Part shown: positions 34,693 through 42,525 of the stretch, piece by piece
How positions within the stretch are numbered: the first letter of the stretch is position 1
Layout: every line of letters starts with the position of its first letter
Assembly (NCBI RefSeq): GCF_036323475.1
Contig: NZ_AP028934.1
Span: 1,860,001 to 1,924,000 of the forward strand
Source of the DNA: Solobacterium moorei
GTDB lineage: Bacteria > Bacillota_I > Bacilli_A > Erysipelotrichales > Erysipelotrichaceae
Length of the DNA: 64,000 nt
Direction of reading: 5' to 3'
Notes under the pieces: generated by a model
The model's input: the letters and a program-made list of their open reading frames with translations, nothing else
The model's database searches: none
Told to the model about the DNA's origin: nothing
Made by a program: the position numbers and the translations under genes

Positions 34693-36706
34693 TGAAAGCC
34701 ATCTCCTTTCTACGTTCTTCATTTAGAAGTTCATCTTTAATTCGTTCTGCCAATTCCTTTTCATCTCTGTTATAGCCATTAATATTGATCGTTACACCAC
34801 CAAGTTGAGCACCCATGTTATTCTGACTAGCAATAGCACCCAATTGATTTCCATTAACTCTTGCATTCATTAAAAAATCTGACTGAATACTATTTCCTAA
34901 TGAACCATTCATCATTTCAGAAATACTTCCACCCATATCGCTAACTGTTGATTTAACATCTTTAAAAGACGTTTTCAATCCACTGTTAAGTCCTTGCATA
35001 ATTGCGTTACCTGCAGGTATCAACAATCTTCTATCATAGCTAAGCGGTCCTTTATGGTTAGCAATCCATGATGCAATTCCGCCAACAAAGTTCTTCACAC
35101 CTTCAAAGGCAGACTTCAAACCACCTAAGAAACCATTAATAATTGCAGAACCAGCAGACCATAAATCAATACCACTTACAGAATCCCATATACTTGAAAC
35201 TAATGAAGCCATTGCAGATAAAACATTTGGTAGTGCTTCAAGAAAACCTTTTGCTAACTTCCCTATTAACTCAAAACCTAGCGCTAATAATTGTGGAAGA
35301 TTCTCTACAATCGCTTTTATCAAATGCCCAATAATAGAACCAATCGCTCCTAATATAGTAGGTAGATTTTTCAAAATACCGTTTGCTAATTTCAAGATGA
35401 TTTCAACACCCTTTTCCAAGAACTTAGGTAAGTTATCTTTTAAAAACATTACAGTTGAGTCAATTAATGTATTAAATCCTTCCACTAATTGTGGAAGATT
35501 ATCGACAAGCCCCTGTAAGATGTTCAGAAGAATATCTGCACCACCTTCTAACATGATTGGCAGATAGTCAGTAATGATTGCAAAGATATCAATCAGAATG
35601 TAGTTAAAATCATTTAATAAATCTGGAATCTTTTGAATAATTCCATTCGCAAAGTTAGAAATTAATGCAACGCCATTTTCAATAAGTGCTGGAAAGTTCG
35701 ATTCTATAACTGGAGGTATATTTTCTAAAAGTTCTGCAAAGCCAGCAATAAACTCAGGATATCCAGTCGTTATTCCTTCGATTAAATTAGTAACTAACTT
35801 TGCTCCGTTCTCAATGAAAATCGGTCCTGCCGTCTTCAAGAAAGTTACAATCATTGATGGCAATCCAGTAAGGACATTAGTTAACATCGGTATAAAATTA
35901 CCAAACAAGAAAGTAGCAACAGTTGATGCAAGTCCTTCTAAAGCTGGTGTAATATCCTGCCCTAGCGATAGACCACCAATAACATTAAGTGCTGCAGCCT
36001 TCATCGCAGCAAATGATCCAGTAAATGTTGTACTTGCTTCTTTAGCAGTAGTTCCTGTAATGTCCAGTTCACTTTGAATAACGTGAATTGCAGAATATAC
36101 ATCTGCTAGGTTGTTGATGTCATACTTAACCCCAGTTATTTTCTGAGCATCTTTTAATAGACGCTCCATCTCAGTCTTTGTACCACCATATCCAAGTTTC
36201 AGGTTATCCAACATGGTGTAGTTTTGTTTCGCAAATCCTTGATAAGCCATCTGGATAGATTCCATCGATGTACCCATTTTATTAGAGTTATCAGCCATAT
36301 CAATCATTGCTGTATTAGCAGCTTCAGCAGCTGCTTCTGTATCGCCCTTTAATGACGATAGTAAACTGGCACTAAAGCCAGTCACATTTTCCATATATGC
36401 ATTTGCGCTTAATCCAGTAGTTACGAAAGCATCGTTCGCATATTGCTTCATCCTATCGGCAGAACCTTTATAAAGAGTTTCAATTCCACCTAAAGATTGT
36501 TGAAGAGCAGCGCCTTCATTGATAGATGCCATCAAGGCTTTACCAATTCCAGCCGCAACAATAACCCCTTTAATTGTATCGACTAGTCTCGATCCAGTAG
36601 CCTTACCAGCGCTATCTGCTTCAGCACCTAGCACATTTGCAATCGAACCCGTAATACCTTCCGCAGAAGGTACAATCTGCACAAACGCAGAGCCTAAATT
36701 ACTCAT
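34685..36706 (-). CDS. tape measure protein
   Basis: A 673-residue tail length determinant. The N-terminal part has MSNLGSAFVQIVPSAEGITGSI and KDAQKITGVKYDINNLADVYSAIHVIQSELDITGTTAKEA, a common tape-measure motif. Residues ~270-500 are a run of hydrophobic helical repeats of ~35-40 residues (for example LIENGVALISNFANGI). The C-terminal GPLSYDRRLLIPAGNAIMQGLNSG is typical. It is short for a tape measure, implying a short non-contractile tail. It overlaps the tail chaperone and dit genes. Confidence 0.92.
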   Translation of the reverse strand: MSNLGSAFVQIVPSAEGITGSIANVLGAEADSAGKATGSRLVDTIKGVIVAAGIGKALMASINEGAALQQSLGGIETLYKGSADRMKQYANDAFVTTGLSANAYMENVTGFSASLLSSLKGDTEAAAEAANTAMIDMADNSNKMGTSMESIQMAYQGFAKQNYTMLDNLKLGYGGTKTEMERLLKDAQKITGVKYDINNLADVYSAIHVIQSELDITGTTAKEASTTFTGSFAAMKAAALNVIGGLSLGQDITPALEGLASTVATFLFGNFIPMLTNVLTGLPSMIVTFLKTAGPIFIENGAKLVTNLIEGITTGYPEFIAGFAELLENIPPVIESNFPALIENGVALISNFANGIIQKIPDLLNDFNYILIDIFAIITDYLPIMLEGGADILLNILQGLVDNLPQLVEGFNTLIDSTVMFLKDNLPKFLEKGVEIILKLANGILKNLPTILGAIGSIIGHLIKAIVENLPQLLALGFELIGKLAKGFLEALPNVLSAMASLVSSIWDSVSGIDLWSAGSAIINGFLGGLKSAFEGVKNFVGGIASWIANHKGPLSYDRRLLIPAGNAIMQGLNSGLKTSFKDVKSTVSDMGGSISEMMNGSLGNSIQSDFLMNARVNGNQLGAIASQNNMGAQLGGVTININGYNRDEKELAERIKDELLNEERRKEMAFNG

Positions 36707-37067
36707 TCGTTTCTCCTCCTGCTATTCTGTTCCATTCAGATTTGAATTCTTCGATAGACGAGAATCTATTAACTTCATCATTCTTAGTCCCCATCAATTT
36801 ATCTACTAGCATGCTTGGTGGATTGACACCTTTTGAACCATCTTTGGTTTTGGCCCACCATAGTAACGACAATCTATCTATCATCATTGCCATCATTAAC
36901 TTATCCACTTGTACATTCGAATCCGAAAGCAACATCTTGATGCGTGAATCCTCCCTTAAACCAAAAGAAAGGGTTGCCAATGTTAAAATCGACAACCCTG
37001 TTATATCTAAAATATGATATGTTTCTGCTAAATCACAGAGCCACGCATCACGGTCTGTTTTGATCAT
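36699..37067 (-). CDS. tail assembly chaperone, T part (DUF5361-like), made by -1 frameshift
   Basis: A 122-residue frame that continues upstream without stop to the A-AAA-AAA slippery heptamer at the end of the preceding gene. A -1 slip there joins the two frames through the linker IIALAR just before its Met. This matches the conserved G/GT arrangement of tail assembly chaperones between major tail and tape-measure genes. The body DAWLCDLAETYHI resembles DUF5361 phage proteins. It may also be translated alone, but no strong ribosome site is seen. Confidence 0.82.
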   Translation of the reverse strand: MIKTDRDAWLCDLAETYHILDITGLSILTLATLSFGLREDSRIKMLLSDSNVQVDKLMMAMMIDRLSLLWWAKTKDGSKGVNPPSMLVDKLMGTKNDEVNRFSSIEEFKSEWNRIAGGETNE

Positions 37068-37081
37068 CCTGGCAAGGGCAA

Positions 37082-37390
37082 TTATTTTTTTACTTCTTTA
37101 CATGTTTTAAAAATGTCTTCGATTTCTGCAATCACTTTATCTGCTGGAACCTTACCATTTTTATTACGGCAATGTTCATATAAAGATGCTTTTTGCTCCT
37201 TACCTAAAAGCATACCTGCAGCCTTTAGGATGTAGTGTTCTTCTCCATCATCAACCTTCATTAGAACTTCTAATAATTCTGCGTCATTGAAGTTTTCTTT
37301 TGGAATCGCAAAGTTAAAACCAGTTCTTGTTACACCTTTAAAAGTTTCATCATTTTGAATAGCAATTGTTTTCTTAATTGTCTTTGCCAT
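37082..37390 (-). CDS. tail assembly chaperone, G part
   Basis: A 102-residue protein preceding the tape measure, in the position of gpG of lambda-like tails. It binds the tape measure and recruits tail tube subunits. It ends KEVKK with an A-rich codon run followed by a stop. I chose the ATG at 37390, with AAGGAG upstream, rather than an in-frame TTG at 37396. Its last codons form the slippery site for production of the longer fusion. Confidence 0.82.
   Translation of the reverse strand: MAKTIKKTIAIQNDETFKGVTRTGFNFAIPKENFNDAELLEVLMKVDDGEEHYILKAAGMLLGKEQKASLYEHCRNKNGKVPADKVIAEIEDIFKTCKEVKK
37085..37091 (-). promoter_or_regulatory. programmed -1 frameshift slippery site
   Basis: In the mRNA GTA AAA AAA TAA, the heptamer A-AAA-AAA sits directly before the stop. 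A -1 slip continues as ATA ATT GCC CTT GCC AGG ATG, in frame with the next gene. The X-XXY-YYZ rule and the gene position agree with known tail-chaperone frameshifts. Confidence 0.85.
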
Positions 37391-37401
37391 AATCAATCTC
37401 C

Positions 37402-37959
37402 TTAAGCAGCAGTTTCCTTAATATATTCGTAATGAGTATTACCGTTATCATCTGGTAATGCTGTAACTGTAATTTCATATGCAATTAACTCATCATCTTT
37501 ATATGTAATTTCTCCAACTTCTGAGATTTTACCTTCTGGAATGACAATACGTTTTGCAACGCCATTGCGTAGGATGATTTCAATTACATATTCAGCACTG
37601 TCTAGTTCTTTTGCATTTGCAGAAACCGTAATTCCTGTAGCTAGCGTTCCTGAAACATTTCCTGAACCATACACAGTAGCAAGTACATCCGTATTTAATG
37701 CTTCAATTAACTTAAACTTGAATGTATCCTTTTTTTCTTTTTGTGTTGTCGCAACAACAGCACCACCCCATGATTTAATATTGTCAGAATCAGCAGAGTT
37801 ATTGTTTGTAACTCCATCTTCACCAACATAACCAAGTTCTTTAAACGCTACGTTCAATGCGGTAGTTGCATCTGCTGGTAATGCTGTTTTTAGTGGTGCT
37901 CTGTAAATTGCACCAGTGATTTTCGGCTTAGCAACCGAAACATTTTTTGTTTTTGGCAT
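37402..37959 (-). CDS. major tail protein
   Basis: A 185-residue tail tube subunit. The N-terminal KITGAIYRAPLKTALPADATTALNVAFKELGYVGEDGVT is a common start in siphophage major tail proteins, and the beta-rich body with ITYKDDELIAYEITVTALPDDNGNTHYEYIKE matches the tube fold. It is followed by the tail chaperones and preceded by the tail terminator, the standard order. GGAG is present upstream. Confidence 0.88.
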   Translation of the reverse strand: MPKTKNVSVAKPKITGAIYRAPLKTALPADATTALNVAFKELGYVGEDGVTNNNSADSDNIKSWGGAVVATTQKEKKDTFKFKLIEALNTDVLATVYGSGNVSGTLATGITVSANAKELDSAEYVIEIILRNGVAKRIVIPEGKISEVGEITYKDDELIAYEITVTALPDDNGNTHYEYIKETAA

Positions 37960-37974
37960 TTATTATTCTCCTAA

Positions 37975-38310
37975 CTATTGGTAATAAACCAAATTAAAAA
38001 CCGCTTGATAGCGGAATCGTTTTGTTTCTGTATCTGTAAAGTTGTAATCGCTATTTAACTTGCATTTGGCAATTTCATTAAGTTCAACAATCTCTCTCAT
38101 TGCATCCTTTAACTCTTCATTCAATTTGCAAGCTTCTAATAGCGTTCCACCATATGACTTGATTGCAATTGTAGCTTCACGAACTTCTCTATCATCACCA
38201 TCAGTTCGCTCAATCAGCACATATTTTTCAGGTGGTGTTTTCGGTTCGGACATGTAGGCAGGAACAGATAATTTCTTGCTTAAAAATTTATAGATTACTG
38301 TTTCTATCAT
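37975..38310 (-). CDS. tail terminator / tail completion protein
   Basis: A 111-residue protein, TVIYKFLSKKLSVPAYMSEPKTPPEKYVLIERTDGD, with the alpha/beta pattern and size of SPP1 gp17-like tail completion proteins that cap the tail tube. Assignment rests largely on position between the HK97 gp10-like gene and the major tail gene. It overlaps the preceding gene by 4 bp. Confidence 0.7.
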   Translation of the reverse strand: MIETVIYKFLSKKLSVPAYMSEPKTPPEKYVLIERTDGDDREVREATIAIKSYGGTLLEACKLNEELKDAMREIVELNEIAKCKLNSDYNFTDTETKRFRYQAVFNLVYYQ

Positions 38311-38546
38311 TTTCTTCTAGATCCTCCCAATGCTTTAAGCAGTTTATTTTCTTTCATCGCCTGTTTATCACCCTTTTGGCTTTTGGACCCAACAACAGCA
38401 CGCGTTCCTGCAATATACGTTTCAAATTCTTCACCCATCTGTCCTTGAACACGACTTGCATGCTCTTGTAGAACCTTTTGCATCTCAGTTGATTTAAGTA
38501 GTTCGCCTACACCTTTTCTATCTAACTTAAAGCGAGCCTTACTCAT
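38307..38546 (-). CDS. HK97 gp10-like neck protein
   Basis: A 79-residue basic protein (LDRKGVGELLKSTEMQKVLQEHASRVQGQMGEEFETYIAGTRAVVGSKSQKGDKQAM). The pattern of a helical start followed by a basic, Lys/Ser-rich segment resembles HK97 gp10-family head-tail proteins, though it is shorter than usual. Position between head closure and tail terminator fits. It overlaps both neighbours. Confidence 0.65.
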   Translation of the reverse strand: MSKARFKLDRKGVGELLKSTEMQKVLQEHASRVQGQMGEEFETYIAGTRAVVGSKSQKGDKQAMKENKLLKALGGSRRK

Positions 38547-38871
38547 AGCGCTCGACCATTACCTTCTTATTCCAGCATAGTGGAATTAGCGATTGGATTC
38601 CCTCTTGTGGAATCCCAATTGTACGCCAGTCTTTTCCGAAAAAGCGAACCTTCTTGTTTTCCCAATTATGAGTATCAGTCTTAGGTATTGCAAGTGTGTA
38701 TACAGCGCGTCTGCCAGTTAGATTAACTGTATTTGTAACATCTTCTGTAGATGTTGGTGCAACCAAAACATTGCTAATTTCAATTGGTGTATTTTCGACA
38801 ATAGGTTCGCCAAATTCGTCCTTCCCTTTTTCTATATCATCATAGAGAATGATTGTTTTTCCTACCATCAT
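38539..38871 (-). CDS. head closure / head-tail joining protein
   Basis: A 110-residue beta-rich protein (KTIILYDDIEKGKDEFGEPIVENTPIEISNVLVAPTSTEDVTN ... HNWENKKVRFFGKDWRTIG). It resembles head completion (SPP1 gp16-like) proteins that close the portal channel after packaging. The start overlaps the previous stop as ATGA. Function is inferred from order: connector, closure, gp10-like, terminator, tube. Confidence 0.7.
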   Translation of the reverse strand: MMVGKTIILYDDIEKGKDEFGEPIVENTPIEISNVLVAPTSTEDVTNTVNLTGRRAVYTLAIPKTDTHNWENKKVRFFGKDWRTIGIPQEGIQSLIPLCWNKKVMVERYE

Positions 38872-39236
38872 AGTAAACTCTCCAAAGGACTATGAGAACC
38901 AAGTTTATTTCCAATACCTAGTAACTGCTTTTCTGTTTTAGCTAGGTAAAGTTCTCCAACAGAGCCATTATTCAATGTCCACGATTGAGTATATCCCAAA
39001 GCTCCAATGCTACCTTGAGTTGCTCCCATCGGAAACGTTTGCGTTTCTTGGCCATCCCCAATAGCTCTTCTGACCATTCGACATGTAACAACTTTCTTTA
39101 CATCTTTTGAAGCATGAGGAGCATACGCATCGATAATGACACCTGCTTCATCAATCAGTGCTGTTGCCTTCTTTTTTTCATTTTCTTCAAATGTGCGAAA
39201 GCCTTTTTCTACATCAACTATCTCTGCGTATGCCAT
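38868..39236 (-). CDS. head-tail connector, Gp19/Gp15/Gp42-like
   Basis: A 122-residue helical protein (AEIVDVEKGFRTFEENEKKKATALIDEAGVIIDAYAP ... VVTCRMVRRAI ... GALGYTQSWTLNNGSVGELYLAKTEKQLLG). This is the characteristic pattern of the Gp19/Gp15/Gp42-like connector family, which docks on the portal. It follows the capsid gene and a small acidic protein. Confidence 0.8.
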   Translation of the reverse strand: MAYAEIVDVEKGFRTFEENEKKKATALIDEAGVIIDAYAPHASKDVKKVVTCRMVRRAIGDGQETQTFPMGATQGSIGALGYTQSWTLNNGSVGELYLAKTEKQLLGIGNKLGSHSPLESLL

Positions 39237-39238
39237 CC

Positions 39239-39445
39239 TTACGCTCCTTTCTTTCCTGACTTCTTATCAATCTTCTTTGAATCTTCCTCTGTTTCGTCTG
39301 TATCCGTATTCTTTTCTACCTCAGAAACAGTTTCATCTTCATTTGTATCTGAGGCAGGTTCATAACCCGCCTCAATGTATTCATCTACTCTAGAATCATC
39401 AACATACATTAATGTTCCAGTGATTTTATTAATAAATGCTTTCAT
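39239..39445 (-). CDS. small acidic head-region protein
   Basis: A 68-residue protein. The first ~30 residues (MKAFINKITGTLMYVDDSRVDEYIEAGYEP) are followed by an acidic Thr/Asp/Glu stretch and a basic tail KKIDKKSGKKGA. Similar small proteins follow capsid genes in many siphophages, but I cannot name a function. Its start overlaps the capsid stop. Confidence 0.55.
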   Translation of the reverse strand: MKAFINKITGTLMYVDDSRVDEYIEAGYEPASDTNEDETVSEVEKNTDTDETEEDSKKIDKKSGKKGA

Positions 39446-40302
39446 TACGCACTCTTTGTCAACTTATTGAATACGGACTTGTCGCAACGGAAACCAATTT
39501 CGATTTCTGCACGTACAGCAAACATATTCTGCTGCCATAGATTGATTGTTGTACTACCATCTGTCAATGTTGCTTGATCAGAGATGCTAATCTGAACACC
39601 CTCTACTGTTCCATATACAGCTTGCGTCCAGTCTCCAGCAAAGCCTAATGTCTTTGGAGTACCATCTACAAATGCACCTTTAGATGAAACTGTTGGAACA
39701 CTCAATAACATTGGTACAGCACCATCAGCAGCAGAGTTAACAAATAATGGACGCTTATTAGCATCTACAGCGAGTAATAATTCACTCTTCATTTGTGGAG
39801 ATACTACAAATCCGTTTGTAATTCCACCGTGGATAGCAATATCAGCATCTGCAGCAACTAAGCCCTTATATACATCTGTCTTTAAATCTTGTGCTGTTGC
39901 AGTTGCTAATGTGTCAAAGTTTTCACCAGGCGCAGCAACACCGCCAAAAACTGTGTAATCAAACTTCTGTGCTAACGCTAATGGTAAACGGTCTACTAAC
40001 GCTTCATATAAGGCCTCAGCATTGCGCTTAAATTGATTTGAGAATGGTACAATTACAGCTAATGTATATGCACTCATTAACTTTGTTCCTAATCCAGGCT
40101 TTGATACTTTCTTCTTATCTGTTTCTGCTACCCATGCAGCTTCTGGATCACCAGTAATTACAGGAATAGTTACGCCATTCCCTGGCAAGTCAATTTTGCG
40201 TGCTAAACGCATTACTGCTGAATTTTCTTGTAGTTTTTGAATAATATCAGATGAAACTGAAGATGGTAATTTGATTGTTGTTGTGTTGATTCCTTCTGCC
40301 AT
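39445..40302 (-). CDS. major capsid protein, HK97 fold
   Basis: A 285-residue coat protein. The N-terminal INTTTIKLPSSVSSDIIQKLQENSAVMRLARKIDLPGNGVTIPVI, the P-domain region VAETDKKKVSKPGLGTKLMSAYTLAVIVPFSNQF and the C-terminal strand RAEIEIGFRCDKSVFNKL are typical of HK97-like major capsid proteins. It has no N-terminal delta domain; a separate scaffold is encoded upstream. AAGGAG precedes the ATG. Confidence 0.92.
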   Translation of the reverse strand: MAEGINTTTIKLPSSVSSDIIQKLQENSAVMRLARKIDLPGNGVTIPVITGDPEAAWVAETDKKKVSKPGLGTKLMSAYTLAVIVPFSNQFKRNAEALYEALVDRLPLALAQKFDYTVFGGVAAPGENFDTLATATAQDLKTDVYKGLVAADADIAIHGGITNGFVVSPQMKSELLLAVDANKRPLFVNSAADGAVPMLLSVPTVSSKGAFVDGTPKTLGFAGDWTQAVYGTVEGVQISISDQATLTDGSTTINLWQQNMFAVRAEIEIGFRCDKSVFNKLTKSA

Positions 40303-40316
40303 AACTTTTTCTCCTT

Positions 40317-40820
40317 TTATTTATTTATTGTTTCGTTAAACCAATTTGCAAACTGTTGTTTAGTGGATCCCGCTGGAATATTCTGCAATTCACCAGAGTC
40401 CTTTACCCTTGGATAACCATTTGTCTTTGCGAATGCAAGAATTGCTTGTGCTTGTTCTAGGCAAGCTTCTTCAGTTGATCCTGTTAATAAGTTTGCTGGC
40501 ACCTTAGTATCAGATGCCACTTTTTCGCGAATTTCTCTGACTTCGTTCGCTTTTGTAATAGCCTCTAACTGTGCCTGCAGTGCATCAGTCTTTTCTGCCT
40601 TTTCTTTATAGACATCAATATCTGTTACTTTAGCTTTTAAATCTTCGTAATCCGCAAATTTTGCACGTTCTTTATTTAATCGTTTTAAAACGATATCATC
40701 TACTTCTTGTTGAGTAAAAGTACGTGCTGTTTTGTCCTGTGTATTTTCAATGCCCACAGTAGCATTGTTTTCCTGTGCTTCATCCACAGTGACGTTTCCC
40801 TGTTCTACAGTTTCGTTCAT
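40317..40820 (-). CDS. phage scaffolding protein (DUF4355-like)
   Basis: A 167-residue acidic, coiled-coil-rich protein (RTFTQQEVDDIVLKRLNKERAKFADYEDLKAKVTD), the typical scaffold or DUF4355 pattern, preceding the capsid gene. The C-terminal end binds capsid in this family. I chose the ATG at 40820, where GGAGG lies 5 nt upstream, rather than the in-frame ATG 12 nt earlier. The IS1202-like element lies upstream in the same direction, so its expression may depend on transcription through the IS. Confidence 0.82.
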   Translation of the reverse strand: MNETVEQGNVTVDEAQENNATVGIENTQDKTARTFTQQEVDDIVLKRLNKERAKFADYEDLKAKVTDIDVYKEKAEKTDALQAQLEAITKANEVREIREKVASDTKVPANLLTGSTEEACLEQAQAILAFAKTNGYPRVKDSGELQNIPAGSTKQQFANWFNETINK

Positions 40821-40842
40821 TTTTTCCTCCATCCTCGTTTAA

Positions 40843-40876
40843 GGCACGAGTTGCCAACAAAAAAACAGCTCGTGCC
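40843..40876. promoter_or_regulatory. hairpin upstream of the scaffold gene, split by an IS
   Basis: GGCACGAG (40843-40850) and CTCGTGCC (40869-40876) pair perfectly around an A-rich loop. The right arm is the start of the 27-bp sequence duplicated by the IS, so the IS entered at this hairpin. Before insertion it lay between the minor head and scaffold genes. Confidence 0.65.
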
Positions 40877-40895
40877 GTTTTATTGCTCTATCTGT
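40869..40895. repeat. 27-bp target-site duplication, left copy
   Basis: Begins ctcgtgccgttttattgc and is identical over 27 bp to 42425-42451. It bounds the IS at 40896-42424. Confidence 0.92.
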
Positions 40896-42424
40896 GTCAA
40901 CCAAAAATGAAAATGTCTTAAAAATTAACGAACATTAGCGGAGCTATAATAGTTCTGCTTTTTTGTAAATAATTGATATGAATACTTCCTCCAAGGGTGA
41001 GATATCGGCGGAATATATACTTTCTTTTTCTCAGGAGTTTCAATGATATTATCGAACTCACCCGAATTTTCTTCAAACACTTGTACTTCTTCTAAGATGT
41101 ATAGTGTATCCATCGCATTGACAAAGATCTTTTGATCAAATGATTCAATAACCAATACCTCCATCTTAGGTCTTAGTGGAATTCTATTGTGTTCCTTGTC
41201 ATAGGCCATCCAATACTTGTTTTTGAACTTGATACAGTTGCCTTGATCGACTATTCTCGATGAAATGATTGCCAATGTTTGATTGATTGTTTCTATATCT
41301 GGTTGTACTTCAAATACAGAATTGGTACTATTCAAGTGTAGGGCGAACCTTGCATTGAATTCCTTTAGGTAGGATTTTAGGAACTTATTCGCGTCCGCCA
41401 TACAAGTAATACGAGCACGTCTAAGTTCAACTGGCAAACGTGATTGGAAAGTCTGGTTGAGACGTTCGATGCGTCCTTTGGCTTGTGCGATGCTCGTTGT
41501 TTTGATTTCGACACCAAGGTTATGGCAGGCGTAGGAGAACTGTGTGAAGGTATCCTCGTCGTCGAAGGCCTTGGTTTTCTTTCTGTATTCAAATACGGTT
41601 CGTTTATCCGTATAGAATAGAGCGGGTATGCCATAGTCGACTAGTATCTGATGGAAAACGTTGTAATAGCCACGTAGGGTCTCCTGTATATCAAAGTGGG
41701 CTCCCACAGCAGTACCGGTCGCATCATCTACAGCTAGGTGTAGATGCCATATCTCGCCAGGAATCCATTCGTAGCTTGAAGCGTCCATTTGAATCATCTC
41801 TCCCATATATTTGGATCTAGATCTTCGTGAATGAGGCGTATCATCTTCAATTGATTCGATTTGTTCATTGATTGCGTTTCTGGCCTTTGTAGATGTTGTT
41901 TGGTCTAATCGTTTTGTCAAACGTTCCTTTAATTGTTTCTTGGTTTTTCGATGGGCCTTTGGGGACAAGACATCGTGTTCTGATAACCAGTTTCTAATAG
42001 TGGTGTCACTGATGGAGATGCCGAGGTCCATCTGGACGATTTCACTGAAATGAGTGATGTTGGCATCAAGATACTCGTTAAGATAGAGTTCAATGATTTT
42101 GTTTTTTGTTTCCAGTGAGAATGTGTTTGATGGTAATCGTCCACGATTACCATGTGAAAATGAGGATTTGCCTTCAGACTTATAACGTGTAATCAGGCGG
42201 TTGATAGTACGAATAGAACAATTTAGTTTTAATGCCGCACGGCGTTTATTGCCAGAATGATCAACCAGTTCTTTAATAATGTTGTATTTGTTTTCTTCCA
42301 TAGGGGTTAATATAATCTTTTTCATATTCAATCCAATCTAATGGAATGAATCATAACAATTCCTTTCTATAAATGGGGCATTTTCCCTTTCGGTTCATTA
42401 AGACAATATCAACTTCGATTCAGA
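40896..42424 (-). mobile_element. IS1202-like insertion sequence (ISNCY group), 1529 bp
   Basis: The element is flanked by an exact 27-bp direct repeat, the unusually long duplication known for IS1202-type elements. Both ends contain the imperfect inverted motif TGAxAxTGTCTTAA. One full-length transposase fills the element. It is inserted in the prophage late operon between the MuF-type gene and the scaffold gene, oriented with late transcription. There is no gene loss at the site. Confidence 0.88.
40925..42325 (-). CDS. IS1202-like transposase
   Basis: A 466-residue transposase. An N-terminal helix-turn-helix (HSGNKRRAALKLNCSIRTINRLITRYKSEGKSSFSHGNRGR) is followed by a second HTH (ISISDTTIRNWLSEHDVLSPKAHRKTKKQ) and an rve-type DDE core: QMDASSYEW (first Asp), FYTDKRTVFEY (second Asp), and IAQAKGRIERLNQTFQ (Glu). 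The C-terminal region handles strand transfer. The gene is complete. The start is uncertain, an in-frame TTG lying two codons earlier. Confidence 0.88.
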   Translation of the reverse strand: MKKIILTPMEENKYNIIKELVDHSGNKRRAALKLNCSIRTINRLITRYKSEGKSSFSHGNRGRLPSNTFSLETKNKIIELYLNEYLDANITHFSEIVQMDLGISISDTTIRNWLSEHDVLSPKAHRKTKKQLKERLTKRLDQTTSTKARNAINEQIESIEDDTPHSRRSRSKYMGEMIQMDASSYEWIPGEIWHLHLAVDDATGTAVGAHFDIQETLRGYYNVFHQILVDYGIPALFYTDKRTVFEYRKKTKAFDDEDTFTQFSYACHNLGVEIKTTSIAQAKGRIERLNQTFQSRLPVELRRARITCMADANKFLKSYLKEFNARFALHLNSTNSVFEVQPDIETINQTLAIISSRIVDQGNCIKFKNKYWMAYDKEHNRIPLRPKMEVLVIESFDQKIFVNAMDTLYILEEVQVFEENSGEFDNIIETPEKKKVYIPPISHPWRKYSYQLFTKKQNYYSSANVR

Positions 42425-42451
42425 CTCGTGCCGTTTTATTGCTCTATCTGT
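42425..42451. repeat. 27-bp target-site duplication, right copy
   Basis: Identical to 40869-40895. The bases beyond it join the 3' flank of the MuF-type gene, so removing the IS and one copy reconstructs a 135-bp gap between minor head and scaffold genes. Confidence 0.92.
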
Positions 42452-42525
42452 TGATTTATTCAGGACTCAATGATATATTATATGTAAAGACATGGCCTGT
42501 ACCCATTGGCGCGGGGTGTCTTTTT

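Noticed and set aside
35100-35900. Repeats in the tape-measure gene considered as a DNA repeat array
   Set aside because: They are degenerate protein-level helical repeats, normal for tape-measure proteins; the DNA is not repetitive.
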